NCBI GenBank assembly: GCA_041628615.1
Contig: JBFKOW010000008.1
Coordinates: forward strand, 1-40,772
DNA from: JAMWZF01 sp041628615
GTDB lineage: Bacteria; Pseudomonadota; Alphaproteobacteria; Rhodobacterales; Rhodobacteraceae
Length of the DNA stretch: 40,772 nucleotides
Direction of reading: 5' to 3'
Part shown: positions 24,036 through 33,802 of the stretch, piece after piece
Position numbering within the stretch: position 1 is the first letter of the stretch
How the letters are laid out: the number at the start of each line of letters is the position of its first letter
Program-made: the position numbers and the translations under genes
Notes under the pieces: generated by a model
The model's input: only the letters and a program-made list of their open reading frames with translations
What the model was told of the DNA's origin: nothing
Databases searched by the model: none

Positions 24036-24668
24036 ATGGCCGACGGCGGCGACATCAAGCGCGGGCGCAAGTTCGACCAGGTTCTGGACGGCGCGCGCGA
24101 GGTGTTCATGGCGCAGGGATTCGAGGGCGCCTCGGTGGACGAGATCGCCCGCGCCGCCGGGGTGTCGAAGGCCACGCTCTATGCCTATTTCCCCGACAAG
24201 CGGCTGCTCTTCGCCGAGGTCGCCCGGATCGAAAGCGAGCGCCAGGCCCGGCTGTCGCTTGACGAGATCGACATGGCGGGGCCGCCCCGCTACGTCCTCT
24301 ACGAGGCCGGCAAGCGCCTGCTGGGGTTCCTGACCTCGACCTTCGGCCAGCAGGTGATCGGCCTCTGCGCCGCCGAGGGCAGCCGGTTTCCCGAACTCGG
24401 GCGGATGTTCTACGATTCCGGGCCGGGTCTCGTCCGCAACCACTTCCGCGACTATTTCGAGAAGGCCGCCGCCGCCGGCACCCTCGCCATCGACGACCCG
24501 CAGCTTGCCGCCGACCAGTTCGCCGAGCTGTGCAAGGCGCGGATCTTCGCGCGAATCCTCTGCGGCGTGCAGCGCGAGTTCTCCGGGGCCGAGATCGACA
24601 CCGTGCTGCGGGCGGCGGTCGACACTTTCCTCGCCCGCTACGGCGTCCCCGGGGACGGCCGCCGCTAG
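24036..24668 (+). CDS. TetR/AcrR family transcriptional regulator
   Basis: A 210-residue TetR-type regulator. Residues about 15-65 form the DNA-binding domain (DQVLDGAREVFMAQGFEGASV, then EIARAAGVSKATLYAYFPDKRLLFAEV). The C-terminal ligand domain has the AefR-like stretch of TetR proteins such as LLGFLTSTFGQQVIGLCAAEGSRFPELGRMFYDSG. AGGGAGGA precedes ATG 24036. It is divergent from mbfA, which makes mbfA a candidate target, although the usual control of mbfA elsewhere is by Irr. Its stop overlaps the stop of the convergent NYN gene. Confidence 0.95.
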   Translation: MADGGDIKRGRKFDQVLDGAREVFMAQGFEGASVDEIARAAGVSKATLYAYFPDKRLLFAEVARIESERQARLSLDEIDMAGPPRYVLYEAGKRLLGFLTSTFGQQVIGLCAAEGSRFPELGRMFYDSGPGLVRNHFRDYFEKAAAAGTLAIDDPQLAADQFAELCKARIFARILCGVQREFSGAEIDTVLRAAVDTFLARYGVPGDGRR

Positions 24669-25381
24669 TCCAGCCGCCGCACCAGAAGCTGGTTGTCCGG
24701 GCCGCGCTTGGTCTCGAACAGCTTGATCTCCTTGACCAGGTCCGAGAGCTTCTTCTTGCCGTAGGTCCGGGTGTCGAAATCCGGGTCGGCCGAGGTGATG
24801 AACTGGCCCAGCGGCCCCAGCGCATACCATTCGTCGTCCTGGTCGATGGCGTCCATCGCCCGGCAGATGATGTCGCGGGCCTCGGTCAGCGGCTGTCGCT
24901 GCGGCGCCTTGTCGGCGGCGGCCTTCGGCTGGTCCGGGGTCGATCCGCCGAGGTTCTCGAGGAAGATGAACCGCTTGCACGCCTTGCGGAAGGCATCCGG
25001 GGTCTTCTTCTGGCCGATGCCGTAGACGTCGAGTCCCTGTTCCCGGATCCGGCTGGCCAGCCGGGTGAAATCGCTGTCCGAACTGACCAGAACGAAGCCG
25101 TCGAACCGCCCGGTGTGCAGGATGTCCATCGCGTCGATCACCAGCGAGATGTCGGACGAGTTCTTGCCCACCGTGTTCGCCGGCGAATGGTGCGGCACCA
25201 GCCCGTGCTCGGCCTGCACCTTGTTCCAGCCCGCCATCTGCTGGCTGGAGAAATCGCCGTAACAGCGCCGCACCGAGGCCTCGCCGAGCGAGGCGATCTC
25301 CTCGAAGATCGCGGCGGCGTGCTTGGGCGAGGTGTTGTCGGCGTCGATCAGGACGGCGAGAAGGGGGCGGTCGTCGGTCAT
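24665..25381 (-). CDS. NYN domain protein with C-terminal OST-HTH-like domain
   Basis: A 238-residue protein with an N-terminal NYN (PIN-like, LabA/DUF88) nuclease domain: LLAVLIDADNTSPKHAAAIFEEI with the metal-binding aspartates, KNSSDISLVIDAMDIL, and GFVLVSSDSDFTRLASRIREQG. After a linker rich in Lys and Ala (about 145-165) comes a C-terminal winged-helix-like OST-HTH/LOTUS type domain (LGPLGQFITSADPDFDTRTYGKKKLSDLVKE), proposed to bind RNA. The family is thought to act in RNA processing; targets are unknown. It overlaps the end of the damaged serine-hydrolase gene by four bases (ATGA), so it may depend on the frmA transcript. Confidence 0.94.
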   Translation of the reverse strand: MTDDRPLLAVLIDADNTSPKHAAAIFEEIASLGEASVRRCYGDFSSQQMAGWNKVQAEHGLVPHHSPANTVGKNSSDISLVIDAMDILHTGRFDGFVLVSSDSDFTRLASRIREQGLDVYGIGQKKTPDAFRKACKRFIFLENLGGSTPDQPKAAADKAPQRQPLTEARDIICRAMDAIDQDDEWYALGPLGQFITSADPDFDTRTYGKKKLSDLVKEIKLFETKRGPDNQLLVRRLD

Positions 25382-26389
25382 GCGGGTCGGATTTCCTCGG
25401 CTGCGGCGGCGAACAGGTCGGTTTCGGCTCGGCTGAAGGCGTCGGCGCCCGGGCCGGTCACCTCGGCGACACCGTTCAGGAGATAGGCGAAGGCATCGCC
25501 CGTGGCGGCATCGTGCCAGATCCCGCCGCGCAGACCGTAGGCGTCCGCGAAGTGGCCGACAAGGGGGCGGGGCCAATGCGGCGGATCGTCGAGGATCTGG
25601 AGCCCGAATCCCCACGTCCCGTAGACGCTGCCGGAGCCGTCGGCGGGTCCCTTGTCCGGCGACCAGAGCGGCGACCGGTCCATCGTCCCGATCTGCCGGG
25701 CAAGCGCGAGGCAGCCCGCCAGCGAGGTCCGCAGCCCGCCCTGCGGCGACCAGAGCCACGGCGCCGCGCCCGGCTGCGGCGCCGCCATCGGGATTTCGCC
25801 CGGGCCGATCAGCCCCATGGCGGAGACCCGCGCGTCGATCTGCGGCACGGCGTTGCCGCCGGGCGCGGGGCGCAGGCAGGGTAGCGCCCGGGCCCGGTCC
25901 GAGGCCGCCACCCGCCACCAGTTGAAACCGCCCTGCACCCCCCGCGCCGCGAGCCAGACCGCGGCGAGGTCGCCGAACCGCTTGCCCGTCGCGGCCTCCG
26001 CCGCCGCGGCGAGGATAACGTAGCCGAGATTGCAGTAGCTCAGCCGGCTGCCCGGCGCGGCGGCCCAGGTCTCGGCCCGGGCGCACCAGCCGGCGAGATC
26101 GGCCCCGGCCGGCAGGCTGTAGCCGCCGGCATCGCTCAGCCCGGCATGATGCGCCGCGACATGCCGGCGGTGATCGCGATGTCCGGATGGGCCGGGTGCC
26201 GCAGCCGCCAGCCCAGCAGGCCGGACAGGTCGGTGCCGGGCCCGATCCCGGCGGCCCGGCAGACCTGCGCCGTGACCACCTTGGAGATCGACGCAACCCG
26301 GATCGGCGCGTCCGCCGGCCAGTCGCCGAGATACCGCGCCGCGCCGTCCGGCTGCGCGACGGCGAGTCCGCTGCAGGGCGGAAGCGTGG

Positions 26390-26393
<4 letters not shown>
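25378..26393 (-). pseudogene. Frameshifted serine hydrolase (beta-lactamase/PBP4-like family)
   Basis: Two reading frames on the minus strand together make one serine-type beta-lactamase-related protein of about 338 residues. The N-terminal frame has the catalytic S-x-x-K (VASISKVVTAQ) and ends at a TGA at 26136-26138. The C-terminal frame picks up with AHHAGLSDAGGYSLP, the Y-x-N motif (SYCNLGY) and GLRGGIWHD. Adding one base near 26158-26161 restores I-T-x3-L-x2-H-x2-G-L at exact family spacing, so a one-base deletion is the simplest reading; a sequencing error would look the same. In addition no ATG, GTG or TTG opens the frame: only a CTG at 26393 overlaps the frmA stop (CTGA). It is probably inactive. 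Confidence 0.82.
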
Positions 26394-27502
<1,109 letters not shown>

Positions 27503-27596
27503 GGTGGTCTCCCTCTGTCCGTTTCGGGCCACGCTGGGCGAAAGCCGGGGCAAAATCAACCTTGCGGGACCGCGCCGCGCGGGGCAGCGTCGGGAA

Positions 27597-27884
27597 ATGC
27601 GCCGCCTGATCCCGACCCTGTGCCTTCTCGCCGTTCTCGCCGCCTGCGCCGCCCCGACCGCCCCGCCGGCCCGGGCCCTGCCGGAGCCGGAGGCCGACAC
27701 CTGCGCCGCGCGCCCGCTGGCGGACCTGGTGGGGCAGGACGCCACCGCGCTCGAACGGGTGCTGCTGATGCGGCAGGTCCGGGTGATCCGGCCGGGCATG
27801 GCGGTGACGATGGATTTCCGGCCCGAGCGGATCAACTTCGAGGTAGGGTCGTCCGGCCGGATCGTGCGGCTTTATTGCGGCTAG
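27597..27884 (+). CDS. I78-type peptidase inhibitor lipoprotein
   Basis: A 95-residue lipoprotein with signal peptide and lipobox LAAC (C17). The mature part fits the peptidase inhibitor I78 pattern: a cysteine (DTCAARPLADLVGQ), then VRVIRPGMAVTMDFRPERINFEVGSSGRIVRLYCG, with the RPG-x-x-VTMDFRPERIN core and the final CG; the two cysteines probably form a disulfide. I78 members inhibit serine peptidases. As an anchored periplasmic protein it may guard against stray proteases. It is divergent from frmA. Confidence 0.9.
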   Translation: MRRLIPTLCLLAVLAACAAPTAPPARALPEPEADTCAARPLADLVGQDATALERVLLMRQVRVIRPGMAVTMDFRPERINFEVGSSGRIVRLYCG

Positions 27885-27906
27885 GGACGGCCGCGTTTCG
27901 ACCGAC

Positions 27907-27951
27907 GCGGCAAATGTCTTGATTCAAGCTGCCTTTGCGGCAAATCTTGAT
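27907..27951. repeat. Nested direct and inverted repeats upstream of DUF2794
   Basis: GCGGCAAAT followed by CTTGAT occurs twice, 30 bases apart (27907-27923, with two extra bases, and 27937-27951). Between them are the palindrome CTTGA-T-TCAAG (27918-27928) and inverted arms GCAAA/TTTGC (27910-27914 and 27934-27938). The second copy ends two bases before the DUF2794 start codon, where a ribosome site would be expected. This is unusual for such a short gap and suggests a regulatory site. Confidence 0.5.
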
Positions 27952-27953
27952 CC

Positions 27954-28307
27954 ATGAACGTCCTGACCCCGACCCCGTTCCCGCGTCAGCAGAAGGACGT
28001 GGTCGCGTTTCACCGGACCGAACTCCAGCCGATCCTGTCGCTCTATGGCCGCTTCGTGGCCGCCGGCGACTGGCGCGACTACGGCATCTCGACGCTGAAG
28101 GACCGGGCCGTGTTCGCGGTGTTCCGGCGCACCGCGGAGCAGCCGCTCTACCGGATCGAGAAGCAGCCGAAGATGCGGCTGCGGCAGGGCCAATACGCGG
28201 TGATCGGCGCCGAGGGCCAGGTGCTCAAGCGCGGCGACGACCTGCGGCAGGTGCTGCGGGTCCTCGAACGCAAGCTCATCCGGGCGGTGGGCGGCGAGGC
28301 CGGCTGA
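27954..28307 (+). CDS. DUF2794 family protein
   Basis: A 117-residue protein of the alphaproteobacterial DUF2794 family, function unknown. Typical stretches are VAFHRTELQPILSLYGRFVAAGDWRDYGI, DRAVFAVFRRTAEQPLYRIEKQPK and GQYAVIGAEGQVLKRGDDLRQVLRVLERK. It is small, basic and soluble. ATG 27954 is used although no Shine-Dalgarno is visible; a repeat occupies that place instead, so translation might be leaderless or controlled. Its end overlaps the convergent NlpC/P60 gene by 32 bases. Confidence 0.93.
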   Translation: MNVLTPTPFPRQQKDVVAFHRTELQPILSLYGRFVAAGDWRDYGISTLKDRAVFAVFRRTAEQPLYRIEKQPKMRLRQGQYAVIGAEGQVLKRGDDLRQVLRVLERKLIRAVGGEAG

Positions 28308-29069
28308 ACCCGGTCACGGCGCCGAATTCGCGTTTCCCGATCCGGCCGATCGCCGCGTCCAGCGGTTCGATCGCGACGGCCATGTGATGGGCGTTGGCGT
28401 GGATCAGCGTGTCGGGCGCGAGCAGCATCCCGACATGGCCCTTCCAGAACACCAGGTCGCCGCGGCGCAGATCGCCGCGCGGGACCGGGTCGAAGGCAGC
28501 GGCCTGCATGTCGCTGTCGCGCGGGCAGTCGATGCCGCAGGCGGTCAGCGCGATCTGCACCAGGCCCGAGCAGTCGATCCCGAAGGCCGAGTTGCCTCCC
28601 CAGAGATAGGGCGTGCCGACGAACAGGCCGGCCACCGACGCCGGGTCCTGCGCGGTCCGGTCCAGCGGGGCGAGGTGCCCGGCCGGGAGGTAGATCGGAC
28701 CGTCCGGGTGCGCCGCCTCGGCCCAGCCGTCGATCTCGGCCCCGACCGCCAGCCGCGATCCAAAGGACAGGTGAAAGATCGGCTCGGTCCGCTTCAGCCG
28801 GGGCGTCGCCTTGGCATAGCTGCGGATCGCCGCGATCCGGTGGGTCGGCGCCGGCGAGTCGCCCAGCGCCCCGGCGGCGATCCAGCCGAGGTAGCCGTCC
28901 GCCGATGCGTAGCCCCAGGCGCGGTCCGGCTCGGCCGCGAGCACGCGGAAATCGTCCCCGAACAGCACCTCGCGCTGCCGGTTCCCCTCGCCGTCGAGCA
29001 GCGGCGCGACCGGGGCGACCACCTGCCGGAGCGTCCCCTCGGTCCGGCGGTCGGCGGGCTGGCAGCGCA

Positions 29070-29070
<1 letters not shown>
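28276..29070 (-). CDS. NlpC/P60 family cysteine peptidase with SH3-like N-terminus
   Basis: A 264-residue predicted peptidoglycan (gamma-D-glutamyl-diaminopimelate type) endopeptidase. The first ~125 residues look like two SH3b-type modules (REVLFGDDFRVLAAEPDRAWGYASADGYLGWI). The catalytic domain has the nucleophile in FGIDCSGLVQIALTACG, the histidine in WKGHVGMLL and a third polar residue in NAHHM. No signal peptide is visible, so whether it acts outside the cytoplasm is unclear; similar two-domain proteins without a signal are common in Rhodobacterales. Its ATG shares one base with the stop of the aminopeptidase gene (TGATG). Confidence 0.94.
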
Positions 29071-30455
<1,385 letters not shown>

Positions 30456-30605
30456 CGGGGGCATCCGGCTATGGCGGTCGGGGATGCGCGGTCGCGCCGC
30501 GCCGGGCCAGCCTAGCCGCCGGCCCGGCGACTGCAAGGCCCTGCCGCGGCGCGGCGCCCGTCGGTGCGGGGCCGTGACGGGACGGCGCGGCACGCCGGGC
30601 CCCCG

Positions 30606-31040
30606 TCAGAGCGGCGGGGGCGAGATGTCCTGGTCGATGTCCCAGACCGCCGACAGCGACTGGTCGGCGAGCCGCACCAGCCGCGCGACCGTGGCGGCGA
30701 GCGCGCAGGGATCGCGCAACATGGCGCAGGTGCTGACGTTCGCGGCAGCCCGGGCCACGCCGCGAAAGCCCAGTTCCTCGGCCAGTCCGACGATGGACCG
30801 CGCGGTGCGGGCGAGATCGGCGAACTGGCAGGCCGCATGCTGGGTCTCGGTCAGGGCGATCCGGTCCGTCAACTGGTCCATCGCCCGGCCGATCACGTGT
30901 TCCGCCGCCTTTTCGCCGCGTTCGGCGAACAGCCGCGCGATCGGCGCCGGGTCGAGGCACGGGTCGTCCTGCGGCACGAGCACCGGCACGTCGGTCCAGT
31001 CAGCGCGGGCAACGGCAAGATCGGGCTGGGCGTTCTTCAT
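30606..31040 (-). CDS. Hypothetical helical protein
   Basis: I do not recognise this 144-residue protein. It is predicted to be mostly alpha-helical, with three or four helices (APIARLFAERGEKAAEHVIGRAMDQL, then AACQFADLARTARSIVGLAEELG and ALAATVARLVRLADQSLSAVWDIDQ), and no signal peptide or membrane segment. The bundle-like pattern recalls phosphotransfer or regulatory helix bundles, but no conserved histidine motif of Hpt domains is obvious. It is divergent from the carbonic anhydrase gene across 124 bases. Confidence 0.75.
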   Translation of the reverse strand: MKNAQPDLAVARADWTDVPVLVPQDDPCLDPAPIARLFAERGEKAAEHVIGRAMDQLTDRIALTETQHAACQFADLARTARSIVGLAEELGFRGVARAAANVSTCAMLRDPCALAATVARLVRLADQSLSAVWDIDQDISPPPL

Positions 31041-31164
31041 GGCCGGGACTTTCGGCGCGAAGGGTCACCAATCTGTTGATCGCCGGACAAGAAATGGGTC
31101 GAAATTCCCGCAAATCATGCGTATCTCCCCAAGGCGAGGACACGCACGACGGACGGAATCGAGG

Positions 31165-31812
31165 ATGGACAAGGCGCGCCCGCTGCCCGACTACCTGCTG
31201 CGGCGGTTCCAAGGCTGGAAGGCCAGCACCTACGCCGAGAACCAGGGCTGGTACAAGCGCCTGGCCGAAGAGGGCCAGCGGCCGCGCACGATGGTCATTT
31301 CCTGCTGCGACAGCCGGGTGCAGCCGACCTCGATGTTCGAGGCGGACGAGGGCGAGTTCTTCATCCACCGCAACATCGCCGCGCTGGTGCCGCCCTTCGC
31401 CCCCGACGGCGCCCACCGCGCGACCTCGGCGGCGGTCGAATACGCGGTCGTCAATCTCAAGGTCTCGAACCTGATCGTGATGGGCCATTCCAACTGCGGC
31501 GGCGTCGCCGCCTGTCACGAGATGGCCGCCGGCCGCGCCCCGGAGCTTGAAAGCGAGTCGAGCTTCATCGGCCGCTGGATGGACATCCTGAAGCCCGGCC
31601 TGAAGATGATCGAGGACGCCCCCGAGGAGGAACGCCTGACCCGGCTGGAGAAGGCCGCGGTGCTGCTGTCGATCCAGAACCTTGCCGGATTCCCCTTCGT
31701 CAGGGAGGCCCGCGACGCCGGAACCCTGTCGGTGCACGGGCTCTGGGCCGATGTCGGCAATGGCGTGCTCGAGGTCTGGATCCCGTCGCGCGGCCAGTTC
31801 GTCCCGGTCTGA
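31165..31812 (+). CDS. Beta-class carbonic anhydrase
   Basis: A 215-residue beta-carbonic anhydrase, interconverting CO2 and bicarbonate. Zinc ligands are C47 (in CCDSR), H108 and C111 (GHSNCGG), and the D49-R51 dyad is intact. Other marks are FFIHRNIAALVPP, SAAVEYAVVNLKVSNLIVMGH and SVHGLWADVGNGVLEVW. ATG 31165 is favoured since the conserved sequence begins there; an ATG at 31117 would add 16 residues. It lies 70 bases before an SbtA-type bicarbonate permease and a PII-like gene on the same strand, a natural functional set. Confidence 0.96.
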   Translation: MDKARPLPDYLLRRFQGWKASTYAENQGWYKRLAEEGQRPRTMVISCCDSRVQPTSMFEADEGEFFIHRNIAALVPPFAPDGAHRATSAAVEYAVVNLKVSNLIVMGHSNCGGVAACHEMAAGRAPELESESSFIGRWMDILKPGLKMIEDAPEEERLTRLEKAAVLLSIQNLAGFPFVREARDAGTLSVHGLWADVGNGVLEVWIPSRGQFVPV

Positions 31813-31882
31813 GACCCTTTCCAGGCGAGCCGCGATCGCCTAGACCCGCGGGACCGACAGCCAAGACACGAGGGGACCGACC

Positions 31883-32872
31883 CTGTCCGAGATACTCTCC
31901 CTTGCCGCGGGCAACCTGATTTCGCCGGTGATCTTGAGCTTCGTGCTCGGTGCGGCGGCGGCGTTGGCCCGGTCGGACCTGAGCGTCCCCGAGGCGGCGG
32001 CCAAGGCGCTGTCGATCTACCTGCTGTTCGCGATCGGCTTCAAGGGCGGCGCCAGTGTCGCGGCCCACGGCATCGACGGCCGGCTGCTGGCCACGCTGGG
32101 GGCCGGGCTGGTCCTGTCCTTCACGATTCCCTTTGTGGCCTTCGGGCTGTTGCGGACCATCACCCGGCTCGGCACGCTCGACGCGGCGGCGGTGGCGGGC
32201 CACTACGGCTCGATCTCGATCGTGACCTTCGTGGCCGCGACCTCGGTGCTGGCGGACCGCGGCATCGCCGCCGAGGGCTACATGGTCGCGGTCGCGGCGG
32301 TGATGGAGGCCCCGGCGATCCTGTCCGCGCTCTGGCTGGTGGCGCGCAGCGGCGAGGGCGGCGCCAGGGGCGACCGGATGGATGCCGGGCTGATCCGGGA
32401 AATCCTGCTCAACGGCTCCATCGTCCTGCTGATCGGCGCGTTCCTGATCGGGCTCGCCACCGGGCAGGACGGGCTGGACCAGATCTCGTCCTTCATCGTC
32501 GCGCCGTTCACCGGGGTGCTGTGCATCTTCCTGCTGGACATGGGACTGGTCGCCGGGCGCGGCCTGCGCCGGGCGCGGGGCGTCCTCGGCATGGGGGCGG
32601 TGGTCTTCGGGATGCTGATGCCGCTGGTCGGCGCGAGCCTCGGGCTGGCCATGGGCCTTCTGGTCGGGCTGTCCGCCGGCGGCGTGACGATGCTGATGAC
32701 GCTGTCGGCCTCGGCCAGCTACATCGCGGTGCCGGCGGCGATGCGGGTCGCGCTGCCCGAGGCGAACCCCTCGATCTACCTGACCCTGTCGCTCGGGGTC
32801 ACCTTCCCGTTCAACCTGACGATCGGAATCCCGATCTACGTGGCCCTCGCCGGGGCCGTCGCCGGAGGCTGA
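31883..32872 (+). CDS. sbtA: SbtA-type sodium-dependent bicarbonate permease (probable CTG start)
   Basis: A 329-residue membrane protein of the SbtA (DUF897) family, which imports bicarbonate with sodium in cyanobacteria. About ten hydrophobic segments in two halves are seen, with IGFKGGASVAAHG, VAGHYGSISIVTFVAATSVL in the first half and LSASASYIAVPAAMRVALPEANPSIYLTLSLGVTFPFNLTIGIPIY in the second, all typical. The frame has no ATG or TTG near its start. GTG 31928 would cut the first membrane segment; CTG 31883 keeps it (SEILSLAAGNLISPVILSF) and has AGGGGA seven bases upstream. I therefore place the start at CTG. A PII-like gene follows after 3 bases. Confidence 0.9.
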   Translation: MSEILSLAAGNLISPVILSFVLGAAAALARSDLSVPEAAAKALSIYLLFAIGFKGGASVAAHGIDGRLLATLGAGLVLSFTIPFVAFGLLRTITRLGTLDAAAVAGHYGSISIVTFVAATSVLADRGIAAEGYMVAVAAVMEAPAILSALWLVARSGEGGARGDRMDAGLIREILLNGSIVLLIGAFLIGLATGQDGLDQISSFIVAPFTGVLCIFLLDMGLVAGRGLRRARGVLGMGAVVFGMLMPLVGASLGLAMGLLVGLSAGGVTMLMTLSASASYIAVPAAMRVALPEANPSIYLTLSLGVTFPFNLTIGIPIYVALAGAVAGG

Positions 32873-32875
32873 TCC

Positions 32876-33187
32876 ATGCAGACCCACAAGGCCAAGCGCG
32901 TCGCCATCATCATCGAGGCGGTCATGGAGCGGCGGCTGACCAAGGCGCTGCGGGACGCCGGCGTGACCGGCTACACCATCCTGCCGGTGCTGGGCGGCTC
33001 GGGCCGGTCCGGTCACTGGAGCCGCGAGGGCGAGGTCGGCCGGGCCAGCGGCATGGTGCAGGTCGTCTGCATCATCCGGCCCGAGCGGCTCGACGCCCTT
33101 CTCGAAGCCGCCTTCGAGGTGGTCGAGCGCCATATCGGCGTCGTCACGGTGAGCGATTGCGAGGTGCTGCGGGCGGAACGGTTCTGA
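32876..33187 (+). CDS. sbtB: SbtB-like PII signalling protein
   Basis: A 103-residue PII-like protein. It has the ferredoxin-like core (KRVAIIIEAVMERRLTKALRDAGVTGYTILPVLGGSG), a T-loop region (GRSGHWSREGEVGRASG) and the second half VQVVCIIRPERLDALLEAAFEVVERHIGVVTVSDCEVL. In cyanobacteria SbtB binds cAMP and adenine nucleotides and tunes SbtA. The C-terminal disulfide loop (CGPxGC type) found in many cyanobacterial SbtB proteins is missing; the protein stops right after VLRAERF. Three bases separate it from sbtA, strongly suggesting that it regulates that permease. Confidence 0.92.
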   Translation: MQTHKAKRVAIIIEAVMERRLTKALRDAGVTGYTILPVLGGSGRSGHWSREGEVGRASGMVQVVCIIRPERLDALLEAAFEVVERHIGVVTVSDCEVLRAERF

Positions 33188-33210
33188 GACCGGCCGGGCC
33201 GTGCTAGACT
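33182..33210 (+). promoter_or_regulatory. Candidate promoter for the SRPBCC gene
   Basis: TTCTGA (33182-33187), a 17-base spacer and TAGACT (33205-33210) form a plausible sigma-70 promoter overlapping the end of the PII-like gene, 28 bases before the next start codon. If real, the SRPBCC gene is transcribed separately from the bicarbonate genes. Confidence 0.35.
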
Positions 33211-33238
33211 GCCCCGGACCGAGGCGGAGGGCCGGGCC

Positions 33239-33772
33239 ATGAGGTGGATCATCCGAATCCTTGGGGCGATCGTCGCGGTCACCGCGGTGCTGACCGTGGC
33301 GGCCTTCTTCCTGCCGCGCGAGGTCGCCGTCGCCCGCACCACGGTGATCGACGCCCCGCCCGCGGCGATCTTTCCCCACGTCAACGCGCTGCAGGCGACG
33401 CAGGCGTGGTCGCCGTGGCTCGACCGCGACCCCGACATCGTGGTCGTCTTCGAGGGACCCGAAAGCGGGGTCGGCAACCGGATGACCTGGACCTCGGAGA
33501 TGCCGAATGTCGGCAGCGGCAGCCAGCAGATCACCGCCACCGTGCCCGACGCACGGGTCGAGACGGTGCTGGACTTCGGGCCGCAGGGGACCGCCGAGGC
33601 CTACCTGTCGCTCGCGCCCTTGGACGGCGGCACCGAGGTGACCTGGGGATTCAGCACCGACACCGGGTTCAACCCGATGGCCCGATGGGTTGGCTTGATG
33701 ATGGATCGCTGGATCGGCGCCGACTACGAAACCGGGCTCGCCCGGCTCAAGGCGCTGGTCGAGGCGGGCTGA
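33239..33772 (+). CDS. SRPBCC family protein with N-terminal membrane segment
   Basis: A 177-residue protein with one membrane segment at residues 4-25 (IIRILGAIVAVTAVLTVAAFFL), probably a membrane anchor or uncleaved signal. The rest is an SRPBCC (START-like, polyketide-cyclase) fold: VARTTVIDAPPAAIFPHVNALQATQAWSPWLDRD, GVGNRMTWTSE, GTAEAYLSLAPLDGGTEVTWGF and the C-terminal helix GADYETGLARLKALVEA. These folds bind hydrophobic ligands; the ligand is unknown. GGAGG precedes ATG 33239. It converges on asd with only a weak CGGGCG/CGCCCG hairpin (33773-33794, no T-run) between them. Confidence 0.92.
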   Translation: MRWIIRILGAIVAVTAVLTVAAFFLPREVAVARTTVIDAPPAAIFPHVNALQATQAWSPWLDRDPDIVVVFEGPESGVGNRMTWTSEMPNVGSGSQQITATVPDARVETVLDFGPQGTAEAYLSLAPLDGGTEVTWGFSTDTGFNPMARWVGLMMDRWIGADYETGLARLKALVEAG

Positions 33773-33802
33773 CGGGCGGCCCGAGGGACGCCCGCGCCGG
33801 TC

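Noticed and set aside
21545..24262. 905-codon frame running across four genes on the opposite strand
   Set aside because: Composition is dominated by Arg, Pro and Gly, and it crosses the mbfA/tetR promoter region; not a plausible gene.
31700..33379. 559-codon frame antisense to sbtA and the PII-like gene
   Set aside because: Product is low-complexity (Arg, Gly, Asp, His) with no domain, while the sense strand encodes two recognisable proteins.
33773..33794. Bidirectional terminator between the SRPBCC gene and asd
   Set aside because: CGGGCG/CGCCCG arms are present, but the loop is 10 bases and no T-run follows on either strand.
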